From Bacteriovoracaceae bacterium (GTDB taxonomy: Bacteria; Bdellovibrionota; Bacteriovoracia; Bacteriovoracales; Bacteriovoracaceae), in NCBI GenBank assembly GCA_007116425.1, contig SKIL01000170.1, forward strand, positions 1-5,968: a stretch of 5,968 nt of DNA, in the 5' to 3' direction. The notes beneath the pieces are model-generated. The model saw only the letters and a list, made by a program, of their open reading frames with translations. It was not told the DNA's origin and searched no databases. Positions within the stretch are counted from its first letter, which is position 1; each line of letters opens with the position of its first letter. Shown here one piece after another: positions 1 to 5,968 of this stretch. A program made the position numbers and the translations under genes.

Positions 1-1442
1 CAAAACTTATTGTCCTCAGCATTTAATTGGCAAATCTCTAAAACTTTTTCAGGAGCCCCTTTGATGAGAATTTTTGTTCCGTCTTCAAATTGATTGAGTG
101 TCGCCATATAGCGGTTCTCTGAAGTAAATGGAATATGGTCAAGTCGAGTATATTCTTGATTGAGTTTATTGGCATAAAGGTCTGCTTTGTGACCAGCAAT
201 TATTAGGGCCCCTTCCATGGGATCGCCAGATACCTTGACTTGCTCTTCTATGATCTTGACTTGGGCATCACTGCATAAAATTGATGACTTGATTAAAAGT
301 TGTAGGCCTTTATACTCAGAGGGTTCGATAACCTCATCATCTAAATGAAATTCTCCTTTAGAAGAGAGGCCTTCTCCGCTTACTTGAAACGATTTCTTAG
401 GTGTGGTGATAGTTTGTACCATCATTTCATTTCTTGTCAGCGTACCTGTTTTGTCTGAGCAAATAGTAGAAACAGATCCAAGAGTTTCCACTGCTGGCAG
501 TTTTCGAATAATCGCTTTTTGTGAGGCCATTCGCTGAACACCTATGGCAAGGGTGATCGTCAGGATGGCGGGAAGCCCTTCGGGAATGGCCGCAACAGAA
601 AGGGCGACTGCCGCCATGAAGCTTTCTGTAATCCCAAACTCTCGCAGAATATAGGCAAAAATAAAGACGAGTGAAGAGAGAAAAATGATGGCAACCGTAA
701 GCCATTTTGAAAATGTGTGCATTGCTTTTAAAAGCGGTGTTGTCATTGCTTCAATATTTGAGATCATGGTGCTAATTTGACCAATTTGTGTATCTTTACC
801 AATGGATGTAACAACACCTTTTGCATGGCCACTAGTTACCAGCGTTCCCGAAAAACACATATTCGTTTGATCGCCAATTGAAGAGTCTGTGGGGACTTTT
901 TCTATGTTTTTTTCAATTGGAACGGATTCTCCTGTTAGTGCCGCTTCCTGAGTTTGTAAGCCTTTGGCCTCAATAATTCTAAGATCTGCAGGAACTTTAT
1001 CTCCGGCCTCTAAGATGACAATATCTCCAGGAACTAACTCTGTTGATTCAATTGTATCTCTTTCTCCTTCTCTGATGACAATGGCAGAGGGGGAGAGCAT
1101 ATTTTTGATGGCCTCTAATGCTTTCTTTGCTTTTCCCTCTTGAACAAAACCAATGATCGCATTAACAAATACAACACCCATAATAACGATAGAGTCAATA
1201 TAGTGCTGCATAAGAGTTGTAATAATGGCGGCGACAATGAGAACGTAAATGAGAAGGTTGTGAAATTGTGCAAGGAAGTGAATCAAAGGGCCAGCGGATT
1301 TTTTTTCATCTAGTCTATTAGGGCCAAACTCTTGTTGACGCTTTTTTACTTCACTCAAACTTAAACCGGACTTCGATGTTTCGAGGCCGCTTATCACCTC
1401 ATCTGATGAAATGGAATGCCATGTGTTTTTTGTTTTACTCAT
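1..1442 (-). CDS. P2A-type (SERCA/PMR1-like) Ca2+-transporting P-type ATPase, N-terminal 480 residues, cut by the window edge
   Basis: This is an inner-membrane ATP-driven cation pump, most likely exporting Ca2+ (or Mn2+) from the cytoplasm. I translated the minus strand from the ATG at 1442 and found no stop down to base 3. In order it shows a cation-ATPase N-terminal region (about 8-50), M1 (about 62-78), M2 (82-100), the actuator domain with the TGES loop at T170-S173, M3 (247-266), and M4 with AAIPEGLP (E288 matches the SERCA Ca2+ ligand in M4). The phosphorylation motif is DKTGT with D330 as the acceptor Asp. The nucleotide-binding domain has GDPMEGAL (406-413) and KGAPE (461-465). The family usually has about 900 residues, so the hinge (GDGxND) and M5-M10 lie outside the window. 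The start overlaps the stop of the upstream CoA-transferase gene as ATGA and has only a weak purine-rich stretch before it, suggesting translational coupling. The P-type family is certain; Ca2+ specificity is inferred from M4, and M5/M6 residues would decide it. Confidence 0.93.
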   Translation of the reverse strand, partial: MSKTKNTWHSISSDEVISGLETSKSGLSLSEVKKRQQEFGPNRLDEKKSAGPLIHFLAQFHNLLIYVLIVAAIITTLMQHYIDSIVIMGVVFVNAIIGFVQEGKAKKALEAIKNMLSPSAIVIREGERDTIESTELVPGDIVILEAGDKVPADLRIIEAKGLQTQEAALTGESVPIEKNIEKVPTDSSIGDQTNMCFSGTLVTSGHAKGVVTSIGKDTQIGQISTMISNIEAMTTPLLKAMHTFSKWLTVAIIFLSSLVFIFAYILREFGITESFMAAVALSVAAIPEGLPAILTITLAIGVQRMASQKAIIRKLPAVETLGSVSTICSDKTGTLTRNEMMVQTITTPKKSFQVSGEGLSSKGEFHLDDEVIEPSEYKGLQLLIKSSILCSDAQVKIIEEQVKVSGDPMEGALIIAGHKADLYANKLNQEYTRLDHIPFTSENRYMATLNQFEDGTKILIKGAPEKVLEICQLNAEDNKF

Positions 1443-2680
1443 AAATAAAAACTTTCTTTTTCCAATCTTTCTCTATCATCAGGGTGAGCAATCTTAATAA
1501 GTTCTTGGGCCCGTTGCTTTAAGCTCTTTCCTCTTAGCGAGGCGACTCCAAATTCTGTAACAATATAATCTACATGGGCACGAGAAGTAACGACTCCTGC
1601 GCCGTCTTTTAGTTTTGCTACAATTTTAGAAGCACAGGATTTTGTTCTTGATGGCATCGCAATGATTGGCTTGCCTCCGGGAGAGAGGTACGCTCCTCTA
1701 ATAAAATCGACTTGACCACCGACACCTGAGTAAATGCGTGGTCCAATAGAGTCGGCGCAGACTTGGCCTGTCAGATCGACTTCAATTGCAGAATTAATAG
1801 CGCAAACCTTCGGGTTTTTCATGATAACTCTAGGATCATTAATAAAACTCGCACTCATAAAATGCATAAGTGGGTTGTCATTAATATACTCATACAGTTC
1901 TTTGCTACCAACAGAGAAACTAGAGATAATTTTGTGTGGGTGAACTTTCTTATAGCGATTTGTAATGACTCCAGACTCAATAAGTGGAATAAGTCCATCA
2001 GAGAACATTTCTGTGTGAATACCTAAATCTCGATGATGGTGAAGGTTTGAAAGAACAGCGTTTGGTATTTCACCAATTCCCATTTGAAGAGTTGCTCCAT
2101 CTTCGATTAAATTTGCTACATTCCTACCAATCAATTCGGAGGTTTCAGAGGGAGCAACTAGTTGGTGTGAGGGGATCTCGAAATCAATCTCTATAATTTG
2201 ATCAATTTGTTCTCTTCTTAGGACTCCATCTCCATAAACTCGTGGAAGTTTGGAGTTAACCATAGCGATAGTAGACTTAGCGTTGTCTATAGCATCAATA
2301 GTCACATCGACTGCTGGACCAAGTGTGGTTAGGCCTCTTTTGTCAAAGCTAGAGACTTGGATGAGAGCAACATCTAGGTCGATTACTCTGTCTTCAAAAA
2401 GCCTTCCGATCTCACTTAGAAACACAGGAATATAACTAAGCCGACCTTCGGCCAGGGCCTTTCTGGCATTTTTACCAATAAAAAAACAATTGGTTTCAAC
2501 ATGATTTACATATTTCTCTCTCAGGTGAACAGCTTCCCCTTCAAGGTGAAGGTGGTAAAAGCGGACATTACTTATATTATTCTCGACTAAATAATCGCAG
2601 ACCTTTTCAACTAGTGGAATTGGATTACAAGCGGCAGTGTGGAGAAAAATATTGGTATTACTTTTGATACGTTCAAACAT
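1439..2680 (-). CDS. Acetyl-CoA hydrolase/CoA-transferase family protein (4-hydroxybutyrate CoA-transferase-like)
   Basis: This is a cytoplasmic class I CoA-transferase that probably moves CoA between acetyl-CoA and a short-chain carboxylate, or hydrolyses acetyl-CoA. The 413 residues cover both family halves: the N-terminal CoA-transferase domain (about 8-190) and the C-terminal domain (about 195-400). Visible signatures are GIGEIPNAV (201-209), HTEMFSDG (222-229) with E224 in the place of the Glu that forms the glutamyl-CoA thioester, SGVGGQVDFIRGA (318-330) forming the glycine-rich oxyanion/CoA loop, and VTEFGVASLRG (374-384). The start is fixed by an in-frame TAA directly before the ATG; AAGAGA about seven bases upstream is a modest ribosome-binding site. 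The protein begins almost directly at the first beta-strand and seems to lack the short N-terminal helix I recall in relatives of about 430 residues. It is the first gene of a leftward operon with the cation ATPase. The substrate cannot be read from the sequence: 4-hydroxybutyrate, butyrate, propionate and succinate are all plausible. Confidence 0.92.
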   Translation of the reverse strand: MFERIKSNTNIFLHTAACNPIPLVEKVCDYLVENNISNVRFYHLHLEGEAVHLREKYVNHVETNCFFIGKNARKALAEGRLSYIPVFLSEIGRLFEDRVIDLDVALIQVSSFDKRGLTTLGPAVDVTIDAIDNAKSTIAMVNSKLPRVYGDGVLRREQIDQIIEIDFEIPSHQLVAPSETSELIGRNVANLIEDGATLQMGIGEIPNAVLSNLHHHRDLGIHTEMFSDGLIPLIESGVITNRYKKVHPHKIISSFSVGSKELYEYINDNPLMHFMSASFINDPRVIMKNPKVCAINSAIEVDLTGQVCADSIGPRIYSGVGGQVDFIRGAYLSPGGKPIIAMPSRTKSCASKIVAKLKDGAGVVTSRAHVDYIVTEFGVASLRGKSLKQRAQELIKIAHPDDRERLEKESFYL

Positions 2681-2707
2681 TTAGTGTCTCTTTTTTATAG
2701 TTAGATA

Positions 2708-2735
2708 TTGTCTAGTCAGCGTCTGGAATTATAGG
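2708..2735 (+). promoter_or_regulatory. Weak candidate promoter for the ABC1 kinase gene
   Basis: On the plus strand TTGTCT (2708-2713, 4 of 6) and TATAGG (2730-2735, 4 of 6) are separated by 16 bases, with transcription expected around 2742, some 23 bases before the ATG. The -10 box lies on the same bases as the perfect TATAAT of the opposite strand, so the resemblance may be partly a by-product of that promoter. Confidence 0.25.
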
Positions 2736-2756
2736 TGTTTTTATTTCTAATGATAA
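2728..2756 (-). promoter_or_regulatory. Sigma70-type promoter for the CoA-transferase/ATPase operon
   Basis: Read on the minus strand, TTATCA (2756-2751, 4 of 6 to TTGACA) is followed by a 17-base A-rich spacer and a perfect TATAAT (2733-2728). Transcription would start near 2721, giving a leader of about 40 bases before the ATG at 2680. The position, spacing and perfect -10 box make this the best promoter in the window, but it is a consensus match only. Confidence 0.6.
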
Positions 2757-2764
2757 GATGAATT

Positions 2765-4081
2765 ATGAAAAATCAGGAAAGAGCGAAATTTAAATCTTTT
2801 CGTAGTGGTAGGGCCTCAAGGTTTGCTCATTTGGGGCAAGGTTTGTTAAACGCAGGAAAAGAGTATGCTAAAGTTAGATTCTCTGGTGATCTTGAGCGTA
2901 AAATGGGTCAAGTGAGAAGCGCTGCGGAAATCGTTCGAAAAATGGCAGAGCTCAAGGGAGGGGTGATGAAAATAGGCCAAATCCTCTCCATAACGGATGA
3001 TCTTGTTTTGCCTCCAGAGGTATCTGCTGTTTTTAAAAGCTTACAAAAAGATGCTCCTTCGATGAGCATTGACGACATAAATCATGTCTTTAAAGAGTCG
3101 TTTAATAGGCTACCCCTTCAGGTTTTTAAAGAATTTAATTACACTCCGATGGCGGCCGCATCTATTGGTCAAGTACATAAGGCCACACTTCATAATGGTC
3201 AGAGAGTTGTCGTAAAGGTCCAGTACCCGCAAATTGACCAAGCGATACTAAACGATTTTAAAAATATAGATTTATTAGATCAAATATTTGGCCTTATTTT
3301 TAAATCTAAACCCGACCTCGAGAAGATTATTGGTGAAGTGAAAGCTTCATTAGAGCTAGAGTGTGATTATCATCATGAATTAGAGCGTGGTGTTTTTGCC
3401 TCAAAAGTTTTTGAAAAGGATGAGAGAGTTAGAATTCCGAAATTTTATCAAGAGTTTAGTGCTAAAAAAATCCTGACGATGGAGTACCTTCAAGGTGATA
3501 CATTTGAGCAAACAAAACACTATTCTCAGGAGCAAAGAGACTTTCTTGGCCAGACTTTATTTGACTCATTTATGTATGGTTTATTCAACCATCATTTTGT
3601 TCATGCTGATCCTCAGAATGGAAACTATCTTTTTACCCCTAATCAAATTATTCTTCTAGACTTTGGCGCCACTAAAATTTTTGATAGTGAATTTATCTAT
3701 GATCATGACCTTTTACTTCAGTCTCTTGAAAAAAATAATTTTGAACTTTATGAGCAGCAAATGGTTCACTTTGGTTTTTTTAACTCGTCTGAAAGAGAAC
3801 TGATGAAAAGGCACTTTGAGATGATTAAAGAATTATATTATCCCTACACCTTAGAAGGCCAAAGACCAGTGGAAGATATAAATCCATTTGAGCAGGCGAT
3901 AGATTTTTTAAAAAATATCAAAATTCGAGGGACCCGGTCCCCTCATCCCGACTTTTTCTACCTTGACCGTGGTCTACTCGGGCTCTATACAAAAATTAGA
4001 GGATGGAATGCTAAAATTGATTGGGTAAGCTCTCGAAATTCCTTGAGATCAGAGTTTGCTCAAAAAAGGTACGGCGCATAA
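2765..4081 (+). CDS. ABC1/UbiB-family atypical protein kinase-like protein (COQ8/ADCK3-like branch)
   Basis: This is a predicted atypical kinase or ATPase of the ABC1/UbiB/COQ8 family, whose members support isoprenoid-quinone synthesis and lipid handling. Motifs run in family order: KIGQ (69-72, the KxGQ motif) followed by LSITDD, AAASIGQVH (130-138, the Ala-rich nucleotide loop), VVVKVQYP with K151 as the ATP-contacting Lys, ECDY (199-202, the ExD motif), hinge MEY (239-241), catalytic loop HADPQNGN (H280, D282, N287) and DFGAT (D299 metal ligand). All expected catalytic residues are present, so it looks active. At 438 residues it is shorter than UbiB (about 546). I see no signal peptide and no C-terminal membrane segments, so it is probably cytoplasmic or peripheral to the membrane. 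The start is secure: an in-frame TGA ends three bases upstream and the next Met is residue 47, although the ribosome-binding site is weak. ECDY, DFGAT and GQ-LSI-DD recall ADCK3/COQ8 more than classical UbiB. The target is unknown; a quinone role is inferred from the family only. Confidence 0.93.
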   Translation: MKNQERAKFKSFRSGRASRFAHLGQGLLNAGKEYAKVRFSGDLERKMGQVRSAAEIVRKMAELKGGVMKIGQILSITDDLVLPPEVSAVFKSLQKDAPSMSIDDINHVFKESFNRLPLQVFKEFNYTPMAAASIGQVHKATLHNGQRVVVKVQYPQIDQAILNDFKNIDLLDQIFGLIFKSKPDLEKIIGEVKASLELECDYHHELERGVFASKVFEKDERVRIPKFYQEFSAKKILTMEYLQGDTFEQTKHYSQEQRDFLGQTLFDSFMYGLFNHHFVHADPQNGNYLFTPNQIILLDFGATKIFDSEFIYDHDLLLQSLEKNNFELYEQQMVHFGFFNSSERELMKRHFEMIKELYYPYTLEGQRPVEDINPFEQAIDFLKNIKIRGTRSPHPDFFYLDRGLLGLYTKIRGWNAKIDWVSSRNSLRSEFAQKRYGA

Positions 4082-4095
4082 ATTCTTAAGTTTTC

Positions 4096-4122
4096 TTTGC
4101 ATTGTAAACTCTCATCTATTAT
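4096..4122 (+). promoter_or_regulatory. Possible promoter for the DUF2252-barrel gene
   Basis: TATTAT (4117-4122, 5 of 6 to TATAAT) lies about 30 bases before the TTG start. The best upstream box is TTTGCA (4096-4101, 4 of 6), but the spacer is only 15 bases, so the -35 element is doubtful. Transcription would begin near 4129. Confidence 0.35.
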
Positions 4123-4141
4123 GCTCGCCTTTTAAAAAAAA

Positions 4142-4146
4142 TGAGG
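4142..4146 (+). promoter_or_regulatory. Shine-Dalgarno (TGAGG) selecting the TTG start at 4152
   Basis: TGAGG is followed by five bases and then TTG. No ATG or GTG in this frame lies between this site and the gene's first conserved motif, except the Met at codon 37, which would discard the signal peptide. The ATG inside the site itself (4141) is in another frame and ends after four codons. The spacing and the signal peptide that follows together fix the TTG as the start. Confidence 0.7.
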
Positions 4147-4151
4147 TTTAT

Positions 4152-4217
4152 TTGAGAGCCCTATCTCTATATATCTTTGCTATATTTTTTTTCTCTCTAC
4201 CACACTCAAGTAAGGCT
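4152..4217 (+). other. Sec-type signal peptide of the DUF2252-barrel protein
   Basis: The first 22 residues have a basic Arg at position 2, a hydrophobic core rich in Leu, Ile and Phe (4-16), then a polar segment ending SSKA. Ser at -3 and Ala at -1 fit signal peptidase I, with Trp23 as the first mature residue. There is no Cys at +1, so it is not a lipoprotein. Confidence 0.75.
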
Positions 4218-5968
4218 TGGAATTATCACTATGATAATTACGAAGTAGATGATTACTGGATGTTCAGAGAGAATAATGACCAGTTTTGGGCAACTCCTTA
4301 TGAGCATTTATTCCCGTCCTCAAAATCATTGTTAAAGTTTAAGGGAACCGTGTGGGGAGACCCACATATTAGAAATTTTAGCATATGGCATGTGGACCAA
4401 AAGTTTCGGTTTGTTTACTCTGATTTCGATGACTCTGGTCACGGAAGCTATTTTTTAGATTTCCTGAGACTTTTTTCCAGTGTGGAGCTAAACCTTTTGG
4501 ATCGCCAGCTCATCATTAAATCTTATATTCAAGGGCTCAGGCAGGAAGAACGACAGTTCTTAAATGAAATGCTCTCAAGCTATGATGACCTCAAACTAAA
4601 GCATGAGATCTTTCAGCAAAAGCACTTAAGTTCATATACTCAACTTTACAATGAGAAGCGACTCCTCAAGAAAAAGGCCGGAGTGAACTATCCTGTAGAA
4701 GCTAGTTTTATAAAAGAGTTCGAGCATCTGACTTCATTAAATGTATTAGATGCAACGAAGTTTTACCGGAAAAGAGGCGGCAGTTTTGGCTCTGAGAGAG
4801 TTTTGTTTATCGTTGAAGATGTACATCAACCCGAAAATTTTAATATCATCGAGTTAAAAGAGATACTAAAACCATCCACTCGCTTTCATGTCGTTCAAAA
4901 TAGCGATGACGTTCAAAGGATTAATCAGATAATCAATAAAAGTTGGGAAGTGGATTTACAAAGCTTAACATCGGCAATTGAGATTGCAGATAAGAATTAT
5001 ATTATGCGCTATCGGATGTTGGATTATACAGATGTCTTACGAGACAGAATGAACTCTAGGAACTTAAAGCGGACAAACTCTTTTGCTTCATCTGCGGCCT
5101 ATGCATTAGGCTTATTTCACTCGAGTCAAAGTGATTTCGATGACGCTTATATTCAGGCCCTTGAGCATGACCATAGTGAATTAACTCACCTTTTGTCTTC
5201 AATGAGTAGTTACTATCGACAAGGTCTAAAAGAGGCGTCTTCTCAGATTATTAGTCAAAGTGATCGCCTGCAATTTTATGGAGACTTTCGCTATCGACTT
5301 CAAAGACGTCAAGAAGAGGGAAAGAAAGCTCGTGCATTTCAGCACAAATTTCGCTTGCGAGTTGGTTTTGAGAAGATGCTCACTTCTCATTGGGGGCTGG
5401 GTGCTATGTTGCAAACAACTGAGGATCCTCGCTCTTCAAGTATAGACTTTGAAGACTTTTTTGAAAATAAACCGATTTATATTGGTCTTGCCTATGCTAT
5501 TTATTCGAAACGTTGGCCTCAGGCGAATTTAAGACTTGAAATTGGTAAGACTGATAATCCCTTTGAAAATGTTGGAAGCTCTGAAATTTTATGGGATACC
5601 AGTATCAACCCTGAAGGCCTATCCATTTATTATGATTACGGCCCTATATATGTGAGAGGCGGTGCTTATTTATTAGACGAGAGATTTCGCAATAGACATG
5701 GAATTAATCAGAGAGATGTTAATGCTTTTGGTCTGCAATTAGGTCAGGATCTAAGAACAAGTGTATGGAGGCTACATTATGGCGTTGGAGCTCTTTTCTT
5801 TAGGGGTGTAAAAGGTCTTGATGTCGATGATACTTGGGAAGGGGATGCTCAGGGAAATTCAGTTAATAGTGAAGATGAGTTCTCCTATGACTATCGAAAT
5901 TATGAAGCATATGCAGAGCTAAGAAGGCGCTTACCTCTATCAATTGAGATTGGAGTATTCTCTCATTA
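4152..5968 (+). CDS. Exported DUF2252-like domain fused to a porin-like outer-membrane beta-barrel, 3' end beyond the window
   Basis: I translated this frame base by base from the TTG at 4152 to the window end: 605 codons without a stop. Residues 1-22 form a signal peptide (Arg2, hydrophobic core 4-16, SSKA before a likely cut after A22), so the mature protein lies outside the cytoplasm. Residues about 35-345 match DUF2252 by motif order: GDPHIRNF (69-76), SDFDDSG (90-96), LDFLRLFSS (102-110), RGGSFGSER (208-216), ELKE with K236, YIMRYRMLD (283-291) and ALGLFHSS (318-325). The GDxHxxN, DFD and Lys motifs resemble a kinase/phosphotransferase active site. A charged, probably helical linker (about 350-396) follows. 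From about 397 there are alternating amphipathic strands with porin-like signatures GKTDNPF (465-471) and LWDTSINPEGL (480-490); at least eight strands are visible. I recall no such fusion. The function is unknown; an envelope-anchored enzyme is a guess. The DUF2252 call is fairly firm and the barrel call a little less so, because its end is missing. Confidence 0.85.
   Translation, partial: MRALSLYIFAIFFFSLPHSSKAWNYHYDNYEVDDYWMFRENNDQFWATPYEHLFPSSKSLLKFKGTVWGDPHIRNFSIWHVDQKFRFVYSDFDDSGHGSYFLDFLRLFSSVELNLLDRQLIIKSYIQGLRQEERQFLNEMLSSYDDLKLKHEIFQQKHLSSYTQLYNEKRLLKKKAGVNYPVEASFIKEFEHLTSLNVLDATKFYRKRGGSFGSERVLFIVEDVHQPENFNIIELKEILKPSTRFHVVQNSDDVQRINQIINKSWEVDLQSLTSAIEIADKNYIMRYRMLDYTDVLRDRMNSRNLKRTNSFASSAAYALGLFHSSQSDFDDAYIQALEHDHSELTHLLSSMSSYYRQGLKEASSQIISQSDRLQFYGDFRYRLQRRQEEGKKARAFQHKFRLRVGFEKMLTSHWGLGAMLQTTEDPRSSSIDFEDFFENKPIYIGLAYAIYSKRWPQANLRLEIGKTDNPFENVGSSEILWDTSINPEGLSIYYDYGPIYVRGGAYLLDERFRNRHGINQRDVNAFGLQLGQDLRTSVWRLHYGVGALFFRGVKGLDVDDTWEGDAQGNSVNSEDEFSYDYRNYEAYAELRRRLPLSIEIGVFSH

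Larger units (their letters stand above)
2681..2764. other. Divergent intergenic region (84 bases)
   Basis: This is the only gap between the leftward CoA-transferase/ATPase operon and the rightward kinase gene, so it must hold the start signals for both unless the genes are read from elsewhere. One good promoter can be seen on the minus strand and one weak candidate on the plus strand, occupying nearly the same bases. I see no clear operator palindrome, riboswitch-like structure or terminator. Confidence 0.8.
4082..4151 (+). other. Intergenic gap between the kinase gene and the DUF2252-barrel gene
   Basis: These 70 bases between two same-strand genes contain a possible promoter and a clear Shine-Dalgarno for the downstream gene. 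I found no GC-rich hairpin followed by a T-run, so there is no visible terminator after the kinase gene and read-through into the next gene is possible. Confidence 0.6.

Noticed and set aside
427..705. 92-codon open frame on the minus strand
   Set aside because: It lies wholly inside the ATPase gene in another frame, covering M3, M4 and the phosphorylation site. Its peptide has no recognisable domain, and the ATPase frame is conserved throughout.
1734..2435. Three plus-strand open frames (1734-1943, 1763-2026, 2250-2435)
   Set aside because: All are antisense to the CoA-transferase gene, show no domain or good ribosome-binding site, and overlap conserved catalytic regions on the other strand.
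3927..3944. Near-palindrome GAGGGACC / GGTCCCCTC
   Set aside because: The arms are separated by only one base, so no RNA hairpin can form. There is no T-run, and the bases encode an in-frame segment (RGTRSP) of the kinase gene; probably chance.
4134..4141. Run of eight A bases as a slippage site
   Set aside because: It lies before the start codon and outside any coding frame that would gain from slippage.
4082..4151. Possible intrinsic terminator after the ABC1 kinase gene
   Set aside because: There are T- and A-runs but no GC-rich inverted repeat before them.
5226..5445. Short open frames on both strands (5226-5414 minus, 5260-5445 plus)
   Set aside because: They are shadows of the continuous DUF2252-barrel frame. 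I checked whether the plus one could signal a frameshift between the two domains; the main frame has no stop and needs none.

Overview
The window is a compact, A+T-rich stretch of Gram-negative bacterial chromosome with four protein-coding genes and almost no free space. It has no RNA genes, insertion sequences, CRISPR arrays or long repeats that I can see. The signal peptide plus predicted outer-membrane barrel in the last gene points to a diderm. The gene content and style would suit a Bdellovibrionota/deltaproteobacterial-type organism such as a Bacteriovorax relative, but that placement is inference and rests on no marker gene.

Left half (1-2680, minus strand): a two-gene operon reads leftward from the divergent gap. 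The first gene encodes a 413-residue acetyl-CoA hydrolase/CoA-transferase family enzyme of the 4-hydroxybutyrate CoA-transferase type, with the catalytic-Glu motif intact. Its TGA stop overlaps the ATG of the second gene (ATGA), which encodes a P2A-type (SERCA/PMR1-like) calcium-transporting P-type ATPase. Only the first 480 residues of the ATPase lie in the window; the rest continues off the left edge.

Divergent gap (2681-2764): 84 bases carry a good sigma70-type promoter for the leftward operon (perfect TATAAT, 17-base spacer) and a weaker candidate for the rightward genes on the other strand.

Right half (2765-5968, plus strand): first comes a complete 438-residue ABC1/UbiB-family atypical kinase. 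Its motifs look closer to the COQ8/ADCK3 branch than to classical UbiB. After a 70-base gap comes a second gene, starting at TTG behind a good Shine-Dalgarno and still open at the right edge (605 residues visible). It encodes a signal peptide, a DUF2252-like domain whose motifs resemble a kinase/phosphotransferase active site, a charged helical linker, and the start of a porin-like outer-membrane beta-barrel. All of this is in one uninterrupted frame.

The exported DUF2252-plus-barrel protein is the most unusual item in the window. It lies directly downstream of another kinase-fold protein on the same strand. A shared role in envelope or lipid biology is possible but is only inference from position. 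The leftward pair joins acyl-CoA metabolism to cation transport by translational overlap, with no obvious biochemical link.
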